Source of the DNA: Deinococcus actinosclerus
GTDB lineage: Bacteria; Deinococcota; Deinococci; Deinococcales; Deinococcaceae
DNA: 64,000 nucleotides
NCBI RefSeq assembly: GCF_001507665.1
Contig: NZ_CP013910.1
Span: 2,603,501 to 2,667,500, forward strand
Direction: 5' to 3'
Each line of letters opens with the position of its first letter. The stretch's first letter is position 1. Below are positions 39,483 through 51,539 of this stretch, piece by piece. The notes under the pieces were generated by a model. That model had not been told where the DNA came from and made no database searches. It saw only the letters and a program-made list of their open reading frames with translations. The position numbers and the translations under genes are program-made.

Positions 39483-39899
39483 TCAGGCGAGCAGTTCGCC
39501 GTCCTTGAAGAACAGGGCCAGTTCGCGCGCGGCGCTCTCGGTGCTGTCACTGCCGTGCGTGACGTTCTCGCCGGTGGTGGTGGCGAAGTCGGCGCGGATG
39601 CTGCCGGGGGCGGCGTTGGCGGGGTTGGTCGCGCCCATCATGGCGCGCCAGCCGGCGATGGCGTTCTCGCCTTCCAGGGCGATGGCGACCACGGGCCCGC
39701 CGGTGATGAAGTCCACCAGCTCGCCGAAGAAGGGACGCTCCTTGTGCTCGCCGTAGTGCGCTTCGGCGGTCTCGCGGGCGATGACCATCTGCTTGAGGCC
39801 CACGACGCGGTAGCCCTTGCGCTGGATGCGGGCGAGGATTTCAGGGGTGAGGCCGCGGCGGACGCCGTCGGGTTTGATCATGGCAAAGGTGCGTTCCAT
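39483..39899 (-). CDS. ndk: Nucleoside diphosphate kinase
   Basis: Ndk balances NTP pools by a phospho-histidine mechanism. The 138-residue length is standard. It opens [16 protein letters not shown], contains the [14 protein letters not shown] block and has the catalytic His115 in ENVTHGSDS. It is monocistronic and closed by a strong hairpin. It is divergent from a nucleoside-type ABC permease operon. Confidence 0.97.
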   Translation of the reverse strand: MERTFAMIKPDGVRRGLTPEILARIQRKGYRVVGLKQMVIARETAEAHYGEHKERPFFGELVDFITGGPVVAIALEGENAIAGWRAMMGATNPANAAPGSIRADFATTTGENVTHGSDSTESAARELALFFKDGELLA

Positions 39900-40007
39900 A
39901 GCGCCCCCGAGGATAGCAGGCTGGCCCGGGACGGGTGCCGCCTCCACCCCCACCGCCGGGGGCTGCGCACCTGTCCAGACTTGCCTGAAACCCCGTACAA
40001 TAGGAAA

Positions 40008-41959
<1,952 letters not shown>

Positions 41960-41960
<1 letters not shown>

Positions 41961-42874
41961 TGGACGGCTTCATCGCTCAGATTTTCACCACGGCGTTCCT
42001 CGCCACCTTCATCCGTAGCGTCGTGCCGCTGCTCCTGACGGCACTGGGCGGCCTGTTCAGCGAACGCAGCGGCGTCGTGAACATCGCCCTGGAGGGTCTG
42101 ATCATCTTCGGGGCGCTGGCGGCGGCCGTCAGCACGCAGCTGCTCACGCCCAGCCTGGGTCAGGCGGCCCCCTGGGTGGGCTGGCTGGTCGGCATGCTGG
42201 TCGGCGGGCTCATCGCCTGGATCCACGCGGTGCTCAGCATCAAGTACCGCGCCGACCAGGTCATCAGCGGCACCGCGATCAACCTGCTCGCGACCGGCGT
42301 GCCCGCCGTACTGCTGACCGCGCTCTACGGCGTGTCCAACGAGAGCCCCAAGGTCGAGTACGCGCTGCCGCTGTGGGGCGCCGGGGAGCTGCGCTTCTCG
42401 CCGCCGGTGTACTTCGCGTTCCTGGCGGTCGCCATCACCTGGTACGTGATGTACCGCACGCCGTACGGCCTGCGCCTGCGCGCCACGGGTGAGCAGCCCG
42501 GCGCCGCCGCCAGCATGGGCGTGAACGTGCGCCGCATGCGCTACAGCGCCGTGATTCTCTCCGGCGTGCTGGCCGGCACCGCCGGGGCGTTCCTGAGCAT
42601 CGGCAACCTCGACTCGTACGTGCGTAACATCAGCGCCGGCGCGGGCTTCATCGCGCTGGCCGCGCTGATCTTCGGCCAGTGGAAACCGCTGGGGGTCCTG
42701 GGCGCCACGCTGCTGTTCGGACTGCTGCAGGCCCTGAGCATCGCGCTGGGCGGCCAGAACCTGCTGCCGAGCACGCTGGTCCAGGCCCTGCCGTACCTGA
42801 TCACGATCCTGGCGCTGATCTTCACCGGCCGCAGCCGCGCGCCCAAGGCGCTGGGCCGCCCGTACGACAGCTGA
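41960..42874 (+). CDS. ABC transporter permease (nucleoside/YufQ-like)
   Basis: The 304-residue second permease of the system has eight to nine helices. Typical features are GGLFSERSGVVNIALEGLII at the start, YRADQVISGTAINLLATGVP and the EAA-like RATGEQPGAAASMGVNVRRM loop that meets the ATPase. It pairs with the long permease upstream. The likely substrate class is nucleosides, by family resemblance only. Confidence 0.85.
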
Positions 42875-42976
42875 CGTCCGCCGGACGCCGGGGCGGGGGC
42901 CACTTCTGGTGAGGTGGCCCCCGCCGCCGTGTCCCGGTCTGCGCGGGGCAGATGCGCTACCCTGGGCGGTACCGTG

Positions 42977-43972
42977 ATGACGTTCGGCGCTGCTCTTCGA
43001 CAGGCCCGCGAGGGCATGGGTCTCAGCGTGCAGGATGTGGCGCTGCGCACCAAGATCCGCGGGGATTACCTGCGCGCGCTCGAGGACGGGCACCTGACCG
43101 CGCTGCCGGAACGCACCTTCGCCCGCTCCTACCTCCACCGCTACGCGCGGGAACTGGGCCTCGATCCACAGCCGCTGCTGGCGGATTTCGACCGGGTGAT
43201 GCCCACCCCGGTCAGTAGCAGAGGGCCGGTCCCGCCCGTCTCCCGCAGGACGCCACCCGCGCGGCGCCGCCTGCCGGTCGGGGCATTAGTGGGACTCGCC
43301 CTGCTGGTGGTGGCGGGCGGCGCCGGTTATCTGGTCAGCCAGCGCACCCAGGGTGCACCCGCCGTCAGTGGGGCCACGACCGGCGAACCGGCGCCCGCCG
43401 CGGCAACCCGCACGGTGCGCCTGACCGTGAAGGTGACCCCGCCGGGCGCGCGAGTGTACCTCGACAACCGGGACCTGGGCGCCGCGCCGGTTCTCGCCTT
43501 TCCTGCCGACGCGCGCGCGCAGGCCGAACTGCGGGTCGAACTCGCGGGGCGTGAACCCCTGCGGCAGACCGTGGATGTCAGCCGCAGCCGCGACCTGCGC
43601 GTGACCCTGAAGCCCAAGGGTACCCCCAGCGTCCTCAGCGACGCCGCTCAAGCCCAGCCCCGGCCCACCGCGGCGGCGCCCTCGGGCAGTGCGCCGGCGG
43701 CCGCCGCCACGCCGGATAAGGCCCGCGCGGCAGCCACCCCGCCCGCACAGACCGGCGTGAAGGTCACCTACAGCGGGCCCTCGTGGACGCGCGTGACCGA
43801 TGGCAGCGGCCGGATCGTGTTCGAGGGTACGCCCGCGGCCGGGACCGTCAAGACCTTCCCGAAAGGAATCACGATCCGCACCGGCAACGCCGCGGCCGTG
43901 AAGGTCAGCGTGGACGGCGCCCCCGGGCAGCCCCTGGGCCAGTCCGGGCAGGTCGTGACCCGCACCTTCTGA
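42977..43972 (+). CDS. RodZ-like HTH membrane protein with PEGA-like domain
   Basis: The product has 331 residues. The N-terminal XRE-type HTH (FGAALRQAREGMGLSVQDVA, then PERTFARSYLHRYARELGLD) is the RodZ form that binds MreB rather than DNA. One membrane helix follows (about residues 100-120). The outer part has a PEGA-like repeat (VKVTPPGARVYLDNRDLGAA), an Ala/Pro linker and a RodZ C-terminal beta domain (DUF4115-like, GPSWTRVTDGSGRIVFEG). A role in shape or envelope assembly is expected. The PEGA-like insert is unusual for RodZ. Confidence 0.75.
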   Translation: MTFGAALRQAREGMGLSVQDVALRTKIRGDYLRALEDGHLTALPERTFARSYLHRYARELGLDPQPLLADFDRVMPTPVSSRGPVPPVSRRTPPARRRLPVGALVGLALLVVAGGAGYLVSQRTQGAPAVSGATTGEPAPAAATRTVRLTVKVTPPGARVYLDNRDLGAAPVLAFPADARAQAELRVELAGREPLRQTVDVSRSRDLRVTLKPKGTPSVLSDAAQAQPRPTAAAPSGSAPAAAATPDKARAAATPPAQTGVKVTYSGPSWTRVTDGSGRIVFEGTPAAGTVKTFPKGITIRTGNAAAVKVSVDGAPGQPLGQSGQVVTRTF

Positions 43973-44218
43973 GGACCGCGCTCACCCCAGGCTGGCGCGC
44001 CCGAAACCCCGAACTGATCCGCGTGGCGACCGGCGTTCGGGGCCGGAGCAGGCCATCACGCTGTCCCCCCGTCAGGTGGGATCACCCCGCCCCCGCCTCG
44101 CCTCTGAGCCTGCAGGGCGCGTTTCAGCCGGCCGGACCACGCCGGCTGGCGTCCGGCTGGTCCGGAGCCGCAAAGGATTCTCAAGCGGCGTCCCGGCGCC
44201 CTGATCTACAGTGAGGGC
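43973..44218. other. Intergenic region
   Basis: No gene is seen in these 246 bases. CCGGACCA and TGGTCCGG form 8-bp arms near 44,133-44,166, a possible terminator or operator. The region ends with the promoter of the next gene (TACAGT at 44,207-44,212). Confidence 0.4.
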
Positions 44219-45361
44219 GTGAGTCGTCCCTCTGCCCGTCCGCCTGCCGCGCCGCCCCAACCGAACGCCTTCCAGTACGTGTGGCGCAGCCCCTGGGTGC
44301 GTCTGCTCGTCTTCCTCGTAGGGTTCTACGTCCTGTACCGCTTCGTGGGTCAGATCAGGACCGTCCTGATCGACTTCGCGGTGGCGTTCCTGATCGCCTA
44401 CCTGGCCAATCCGCTGCTGAACTGGCTGGAACGCGGACGGGTACGGCGCGGGCTGGGGGTCTTCTTCGTGGTGCTGATCTTCGCGGCGCTGCTCAGCATG
44501 GCCGGGCTGCTGCTCGCCACGGTGTCCGGGCAGCTGATCACGCTGCTCCAGAAACTGCCCGACCAGATCGGCTCGCTGGGCGACGTGCTCGACCGCGTGA
44601 CGTCCTGGCTGACGGACCGTGGCGTCCCGGGCCTGGCCGACTCGCGCGAGCGGCTGATCACGGCGGCGCAGGACTACGTGCAGAACATCGGCAAGAACAT
44701 CGTCCCGATCCTGCAGAACGCGCTGTCCTCGACCGGCACGCTGCTCAGCGGTCTGGTGTCCATCGGGGGCATGGTGGGGCAGATCCTGCTTATCCTGCTA
44801 ATGAGCATCTACCTGATGATCGACTACAGCCGCGTGAACGCCGCGCTGCTGCGGGTCTTCCCGCGTCCCTGGCAGCCGCGCGTGCAGGAGTTCAGCGATC
44901 TGGTCGGCACGGCAGTCGGCGGGTACGTCCGTGGTCAGCTGCTGATCGCGTCCTTTATCGGCGTGTTCGTGTGGCTGGGCCTGACCATCGTGGGGATTCC
45001 CAGCGCCGCCGCCATCGGGTTCCTGGCCGGGGCGTTCAACATCGTGCCGTACCTGGGGCCGATCATCGGCGCCACGCCGGCGATCCTGCTGGCCCTGACC
45101 CTGCCGGGCGCGCTCATCAAGATCGTCCTGGTGATCGTGGTGTTCGTGGCGGCCAACCAGATCGAGGGGAATTTCCTCAGTCCGTACATCCTGAGCCGCA
45201 CCACGGACCTGCACCCCATCACGGTACTTGTCGCCATCCTGATCGGCGCGTCCCTGCTGGGCTTTGCGGGGGCGCTGCTCGCCGTGCCGCTGGTGGCCCT
45301 GGGCAAGCTGATGCTTCAGCGCTACTACTACCCCAGCCGCGTGTATACCGACGGCCCCTGA
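44219..45361 (+). CDS. AI-2E family transporter (YdiK/PerM-like)
   Basis: The 380-residue membrane protein has about eight helices, a periplasmic or cytoplasmic coiled region (about 105-160, LPDQIGSLGDVLDRVTSWLT) and the family signature near 270-300 (IGFLAGAFNIVPYLGPIIGA). Members include autoinducer-2 exporters and Na+/H+ antiporters, so substrate is open. TACAGT ends 6 nt before the GTG start, consistent with leaderless expression. A hairpin with TTTCT follows the stop. Confidence 0.88.
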   Translation: MSRPSARPPAAPPQPNAFQYVWRSPWVRLLVFLVGFYVLYRFVGQIRTVLIDFAVAFLIAYLANPLLNWLERGRVRRGLGVFFVVLIFAALLSMAGLLLATVSGQLITLLQKLPDQIGSLGDVLDRVTSWLTDRGVPGLADSRERLITAAQDYVQNIGKNIVPILQNALSSTGTLLSGLVSIGGMVGQILLILLMSIYLMIDYSRVNAALLRVFPRPWQPRVQEFSDLVGTAVGGYVRGQLLIASFIGVFVWLGLTIVGIPSAAAIGFLAGAFNIVPYLGPIIGATPAILLALTLPGALIKIVLVIVVFVAANQIEGNFLSPYILSRTTDLHPITVLVAILIGASLLGFAGALLAVPLVALGKLMLQRYYYPSRVYTDGP

Positions 45362-45380
45362 ACACCTGCGATCACGGTAG

Positions 45381-45413
45381 AAGCCCGGCGGTCCGTCACA
45401 GGACGCCGGGCTT
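45381..45413 (+). terminator. Terminator
   Basis: Arms AAGCCCGGCG and CGCCGGGCTT around a 13-nt loop, then TCT, 20 bases after the AI-2E-family stop. Confidence 0.7.
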
Positions 45414-45569
45414 TCTGCGGCCGTCGGATGAGGCGCTCACCCCTGCGCCAGCCGGCGGTCCGGCAACCAGCGACCCGGCAGCCCGCGGCAACCGCAGCCG
45501 CGCCGGCGCGTCGAGGGCCCGCTCCGATGCCGGTGAGAGGTGAGCCGGCACCACACACCACATCAGAAC

Positions 45570-45606
45570 GGCGCCCGCTCTCACCGTGTGGGTGGAAGCG
45601 GGCGCC
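45570..45606 (-). terminator. Terminator of the alpha operon
   Basis: Arms GGCGCCCGCT and AGCGGGCGCC enclose a 17-nt loop, 16 bases beyond the rplQ stop on the leftward strand. The 150 bases between this and the preceding terminator hold no gene. Confidence 0.6.
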
Positions 45607-45622
45607 GCGGGGGGGGGTCTGA

Positions 45623-45973
<351 letters not shown>

Positions 45974-46000
45974 AAGGTATCTCCTTGGGGTTCAGTCGGC

Positions 46001-47012
<1,012 letters not shown>

Positions 47013-47016
47013 TGAT

Positions 47017-47637
<621 letters not shown>

Positions 47638-47773
47638 GTTTGACTCTCCTTGCGGCGCTTCCCCTGGGGGGAGGCCGGGTCTGCGGCCCTCTGTTGCCCG
47701 CCTCCGTTGCCTGTGGTGGGGCTTACGTCACGTGGGACGGTGGAGGCGGGGCAGGTGGGCGCGCGCGTGCGCG

Positions 47774-48169
47774 TTAAGCGCGGAACTTCTTCTTGGGGCG
47801 GCAGCCGTTGTGCGGCACGGGGGTGTCGTCCATGATGGACTTCACTTCGATGCCCGACGCCTGGATGGCGCGGATGGCCTGCTCACGGCCGGAGCCGCTG
47901 CCGCGCACGATCACGTCGACAATGTTCATGCCGAAGGTCTGCTGGGCCTTCTTGACGGCGTCAGCGGCGGCCAGCTGGGCGGCGTAGGGCGTGCCCTTCT
48001 TGCTGCCCTTGTAACCGATCGTCCCGCCGCTGCTCCAGGCAACGCTGTTGCCGTCGAGGTCGGTGATGGTGACGATGGTGTTGTTGTAGCTGGCGTGCAC
48101 GTACGCGCGGCCAGCGCTGATGTTGCGCCGGGCGCGGCGCGGGGTCTTGCCTTTGGTGCTCTTCGCCAT
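47774..48169 (-). CDS. rpsK: 30S ribosomal protein S11
   Basis: S11 lies on the platform of the small subunit near the Shine-Dalgarno duplex. The 131 residues include [20 protein letters not shown], the [20 protein letters not shown] block and the [18 protein letters not shown] end that defines the family. It is 3 bases after rpsM. A 136-bp gap before rpsD holds no gene. Confidence 0.98.
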   Translation of the reverse strand: MAKSTKGKTPRRARRNISAGRAYVHASYNNTIVTITDLDGNSVAWSSGGTIGYKGSKKGTPYAAQLAAADAVKKAQQTFGMNIVDVIVRGSGSGREQAIRAIQASGIEVKSIMDDTPVPHNGCRPKKKFRA

Positions 48170-48172
48170 GGC

Positions 48173-48553
48173 TTACTTCCTCGTGGCCTTTTTCTTGCCG
48201 GCGACGGTCTTGCGGGGGCCCTTGCGGGTGCGCGCGTTCGTCTTGGTGCGCTGGCCGCGCACGGGCAGACCGCGGCGGTGACGCAGGCCGCGGTAGGCGC
48301 CGATGTCCATCAGGCGCTTGATGTTCTGGCCGACTTCGCTGCGGAGGTCACCTTCGACCTTGTAGGTCTTCTCGATGGCTTCACGCAGGGTGCTCTGCTC
48401 GCCTTCGCTGAGGTTCTTGACGCGGGTGTCCGGGTTGATGCCGGTGCGCTCCAGAACTTCTTTGCTGCGGGTCAGGCCGATGCCGTAGATGTAGGTGAGC
48501 GCGATTTCGACGCGCTTTTCGCGGGGCAGGTCAACGCCAGCAATACGCGCCAT
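48173..48553 (-). CDS. rpsM: 30S ribosomal protein S13
   Basis: S13 forms the head bridge to the large subunit and contacts P-site tRNA. The 126-residue sequence starts [20 protein letters not shown] and has the [13 protein letters not shown] helix-hairpin and the [20 protein letters not shown] tail. The start at this ATG fits the family; the frame is open further upstream only by chance through rpmJ. Confidence 0.98.
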   Translation of the reverse strand: MARIAGVDLPREKRVEIALTYIYGIGLTRSKEVLERTGINPDTRVKNLSEGEQSTLREAIEKTYKVEGDLRSEVGQNIKRLMDIGAYRGLRHRRGLPVRGQRTKTNARTRKGPRKTVAGKKKATRK

Positions 48554-48555
48554 GA

Positions 48556-48669
48556 TTAACCCTGCCTCTGCTTGTGCTTGACGTTGGAGCAAATGACCAG
48601 CACGCGACCATGGCGGCGGATCACTTTGCAGTTGTCGCACATCTTTTTGACACTGCTACGAACTTTCAT
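48556..48669 (-). CDS. rpmJ: 50S ribosomal protein L36
   Basis: This is a 37-residue zinc-binding ribosomal protein with the C-x2-C-x12-C-x4-H pattern ([20 protein letters not shown], ending NVKHKQRQG). The intact cysteine set means it is the zinc-dependent form. AGGAGG precedes the ATG, and it ends 2 bases before rpsM. Confidence 0.97.
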   Translation of the reverse strand: MKVRSSVKKMCDNCKVIRRHGRVLVICSNVKHKQRQG

Positions 48670-48784
48670 TGCTTCCTCCTCGCGCCGCCGCGCCCGCGCC
48701 CCATCATGGGCGGCAGACTGGCAGCGCTCGACCCCCCTCCCACCTCTGCGGGTGGGGAATCTGTTGGGTACTTCGGCCGGGGTC

Positions 48785-49042
<258 letters not shown>

Positions 49043-49158
49043 GCAACCTCCAGGCCTGATACAAGCCAAACGTAAAGGTATCATGACCCTTCCCGGAACG
49101 GCAAGGCCGGAGCGGGGGTGGGCCGGGCGGCGCCACCGTGATCCGCCCAGGCGTTCGC

Positions 49159-49698
49159 CTATTCCGGACGCAGGCCGTCGAGGACCTCCTGCCAGAAGTT
49201 CAGGCAGGCCTGCTCGTACAGTTCGCCCATCCGCAGGGTGCGCGTGAAGGGGGGTCGGTCGGGCAGCGCGCAGGGATCGGCCTGCATCATGGCGTGGTAG
49301 GTGTCCAGCCGCTCCCGGTGCTGGCGCAGCTGCCCGGCGGCCAGGTCGCGCAGGGCGGCGTGATCGTCTTCAGGCGTGAAGAACATCCGCAGCAGCCCCG
49401 GGTCGCGCAGCTCCGGCAGCCCGGCGGGACTGCGGCGCCACGCCTCCAGCGCGTCGCGGCCCGCGTCGGTGATCTGGAAGAGGCGGCGGCGGCGGCCCGC
49501 GTCCTCCTGGGTCTCGGTAAGCAGGCCAAGCGTGACGAGACGCTGCGGTTCGGCGTACAGCTGCGACCGGGGGAAGGTCCAGAAGAAGCCCACCGACTCG
49601 TCCGCCCAGCGTTTGAGGTCGTAGGCGGTGGCGGGTCCCGCGTGATTCAGGAAGCCCAGCACGATGAACGCGGAGGGGCCCAGGGTTGCGTCCGGCAT
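49159..49698 (-). CDS. PadR-family transcriptional regulator
   Basis: The 179-residue winged-helix protein has the PadR core ([40 protein letters not shown], then [19 protein letters not shown]) and a longer helical C-terminal domain. It is divergent from a DUF4188-like gene over 68 bp that contain a perfect 9-bp inverted repeat. It most likely represses that gene and itself until a ligand binds. Confidence 0.85.
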   Translation of the reverse strand: MPDATLGPSAFIVLGFLNHAGPATAYDLKRWADESVGFFWTFPRSQLYAEPQRLVTLGLLTETQEDAGRRRRLFQITDAGRDALEAWRRSPAGLPELRDPGLLRMFFTPEDDHAALRDLAAGQLRQHRERLDTYHAMMQADPCALPDRPPFTRTLRMGELYEQACLNFWQEVLDGLRPE

Positions 49699-49721
49699 GA
49701 CTGGAGCGTACCATCAGGTCA

Positions 49722-49756
49722 GACCATCCATAATGGACCATTTGACCTGGATGGTC
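49722..49756. promoter_or_regulatory. Operator-like inverted repeat between padR and DUF4188 gene
   Basis: GACCATCCA (49722-49730) and TGGATGGTC (49748-49756) are perfect 9-bp arms 17 bp apart. A smaller palindrome TCCATAATGGA (49727-49737) is nested in it. The position between divergent genes fits PadR control. Confidence 0.6.
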
Positions 49757-49766
49757 AGGAGGAGTC

Positions 49767-50279
49767 ATGACCCGCAGCGCCACGACCATCCCCGACCACC
49801 GCCCGGTCCGCCTGACCGCCGAACTGGACGGCCCCTTCGCCGTCTTCCTGATCGGGGCGCGCCTGAACCAGCCCTGGAACGTTCCCGCGTGGCTCCCGGT
49901 GTTCCGGGCCATGCCCCGCATGCTGCGCGAACTCCAGGCGCAGCCCGAGCTGGGGCTGCTGGGCGGCCAGACCCACGGCACCACCCTGATCCAGTACTGG
50001 CGCAGCGCCGAGCACCTCCAGGCCTACGCGCACGCCCGCGACCACGCCCACCTCCCCGCGTGGCGGGCCTTCAACCAGGCGGCGCGGCGGCATCCCGGCG
50101 CGGTCGGCATCTGGCACGAGACCTACCTGATCCAGCCCGGCGGGTACGAGACCATGTACGTGGATATGCCCCCCTTCGGCCTGGGCCGCGCCGGCACCCT
50201 GCTTCCCGCCACCGGACGTCGCCAGAGTGCCCAGGGCCGACTGAGCAGCCCCCACACTGCAGCAGGCACCGGCACCTGA
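49767..50279 (+). CDS. DUF4188-like (monooxygenase-fold) protein
   Basis: The 170-residue protein resembles DUF4188/YbaA-type dimeric alpha-beta-barrel proteins: FAVFLIGARLNQPWNVPAWL, the LGGQTHGTTLIQYWRSAEHL segment and the WHETYLIQPGGYETMYVDMP end. The His and Trp residues of the family are kept. A good AGGAGGAG stands before the ATG. Its function is unknown, possibly a small oxygenase or haem-independent dehydratase, controlled by the divergent PadR. Confidence 0.72.
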   Translation: MTRSATTIPDHRPVRLTAELDGPFAVFLIGARLNQPWNVPAWLPVFRAMPRMLRELQAQPELGLLGGQTHGTTLIQYWRSAEHLQAYAHARDHAHLPAWRAFNQAARRHPGAVGIWHETYLIQPGGYETMYVDMPPFGLGRAGTLLPATGRRQSAQGRLSSPHTAAGTGT

Positions 50280-50316
50280 GCTCTACTCCCCCGGAGCGGC
50301 GTGTCACGCTGACGGC

Positions 50317-51539
50317 ATGCACCCGCCCGCCGCGTTGACCGGCGCCCTGACCCTGATCGCCCGGGCACCCACCCTCTGGCCCGGGTTCGCGCCACGGCGC
50401 ACGCCGCTGCTGACCTTCGACGGTACATACACGTGGCTGCACCACGCCGATCCGGGTGGGGACGGCTGGGCCCGCGTGGACGGCGCGTGGGTGTGGCCGG
50501 GCCGCCACCCGGCGCTGAGCGCGCACACCGCCGTCACCCTGCCGGGCGGCCTGGGCGCGGCGGGCGTGCTGCTGCTCGACCTGCCCCTGCCCGGCGACCC
50601 CGATCAGGCGGCGCGGACGCTCGCCGCCACGCTGATCCACGAGGCCTTCCACGTGTACCAGGGCGCCACGCCGTCCCCCGCGTGGCCCGCTCCGGAACTG
50701 GCCGCCCTGACCACCCCACCCGGGCGGAGGTCCGCCACGCCCGCGCCGAGGAGACTCACTGGCTGCGACTGGCCCTGCGCGCGGGAGACGGGGCCTGGAT
50801 GACGCCCGCGCGGCACGCCCTGCACTGGCGCGCCCGGCGGCACGCGCAGCTGGACGCGGCCCACTGCACGTTCGAGACGCGCATGGAGACCACCGAGGGC
50901 CTCGCCCTGTACGTCGAGACGCGCTTCCTGGCGGACCACCCCGACCTCGACCCGGAGGCGGCCACCCGGCAGACCCCGCGCGGCTGGAGTTACCGCAGCG
51001 GCGCGGCCCTGGCGCACCTGCTGGAGCGCACCGGCACGTCCTGGCCTGCGGAGGTCCTCGCCGGGCGCGCCCTGGCCGACCTGCTGACCGGACAGGTCGG
51101 GGCTCCCCGGCCCGCCGCGCCCCACCCGGACCTGAGAGGCGCCGCGCAGGCTGCGGCCGACGGGCACGACGCGGATCTGAGCGCCCGGCTGGCGGCCTTT
51201 CACGCCCAGCCCGGTTCCACGCTGCACCTGAGCAGCCCCGGCGGCCTGCGTCTCAGCGGATTCGACCCGATGAACCTGTACCCCTTGGGGGACGGCGCAC
51301 TGCTGCACGCCCGGCACGTCAGGCTGCGCGGCCCCGGCGCCGACCTGCTCACCGTCGGTCACCCCGTCCTGACGCGCGGCCCGGACCTGTTCGACGTGCA
51401 CGAGGTGACACTACGCGGCCTGCCCGCACCCACGGTCCACGGGGGACGCTGGCGGATCCGCACGCCCACCCTGACCGTCAACCTGCCCGCCGAGACCGTG
51501 CGGAGCACGCCGGACGGCTGGTCAGTCCGTCTCGACTGA
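50317..51539 (+). pseudogene. HEXXH-containing hypothetical protein with one-base frameshift
   Basis: The first part (50317 to about 50713) has a zinc-peptidase-like motif TLIHEAFHVYQG. The frame breaks in a short C-run (50714-50717); one extra C restores TRAEVRHARAEETHWLRLAL and about 270 further residues to the stop at 51,539, including a candidate third ligand in METTEGLALYVETRF. The rebuilt protein has about 407 residues. There is no signal peptide. The family is unknown. It overlaps the convergent GGDEF-EAL gene by 18 bases. Confidence 0.7.

Noticed and set aside
39354..40007. 218-residue extension before the ABC permease
   Set aside because: It runs antisense through ndk; the GTG at 40,008 has a promoter just upstream.
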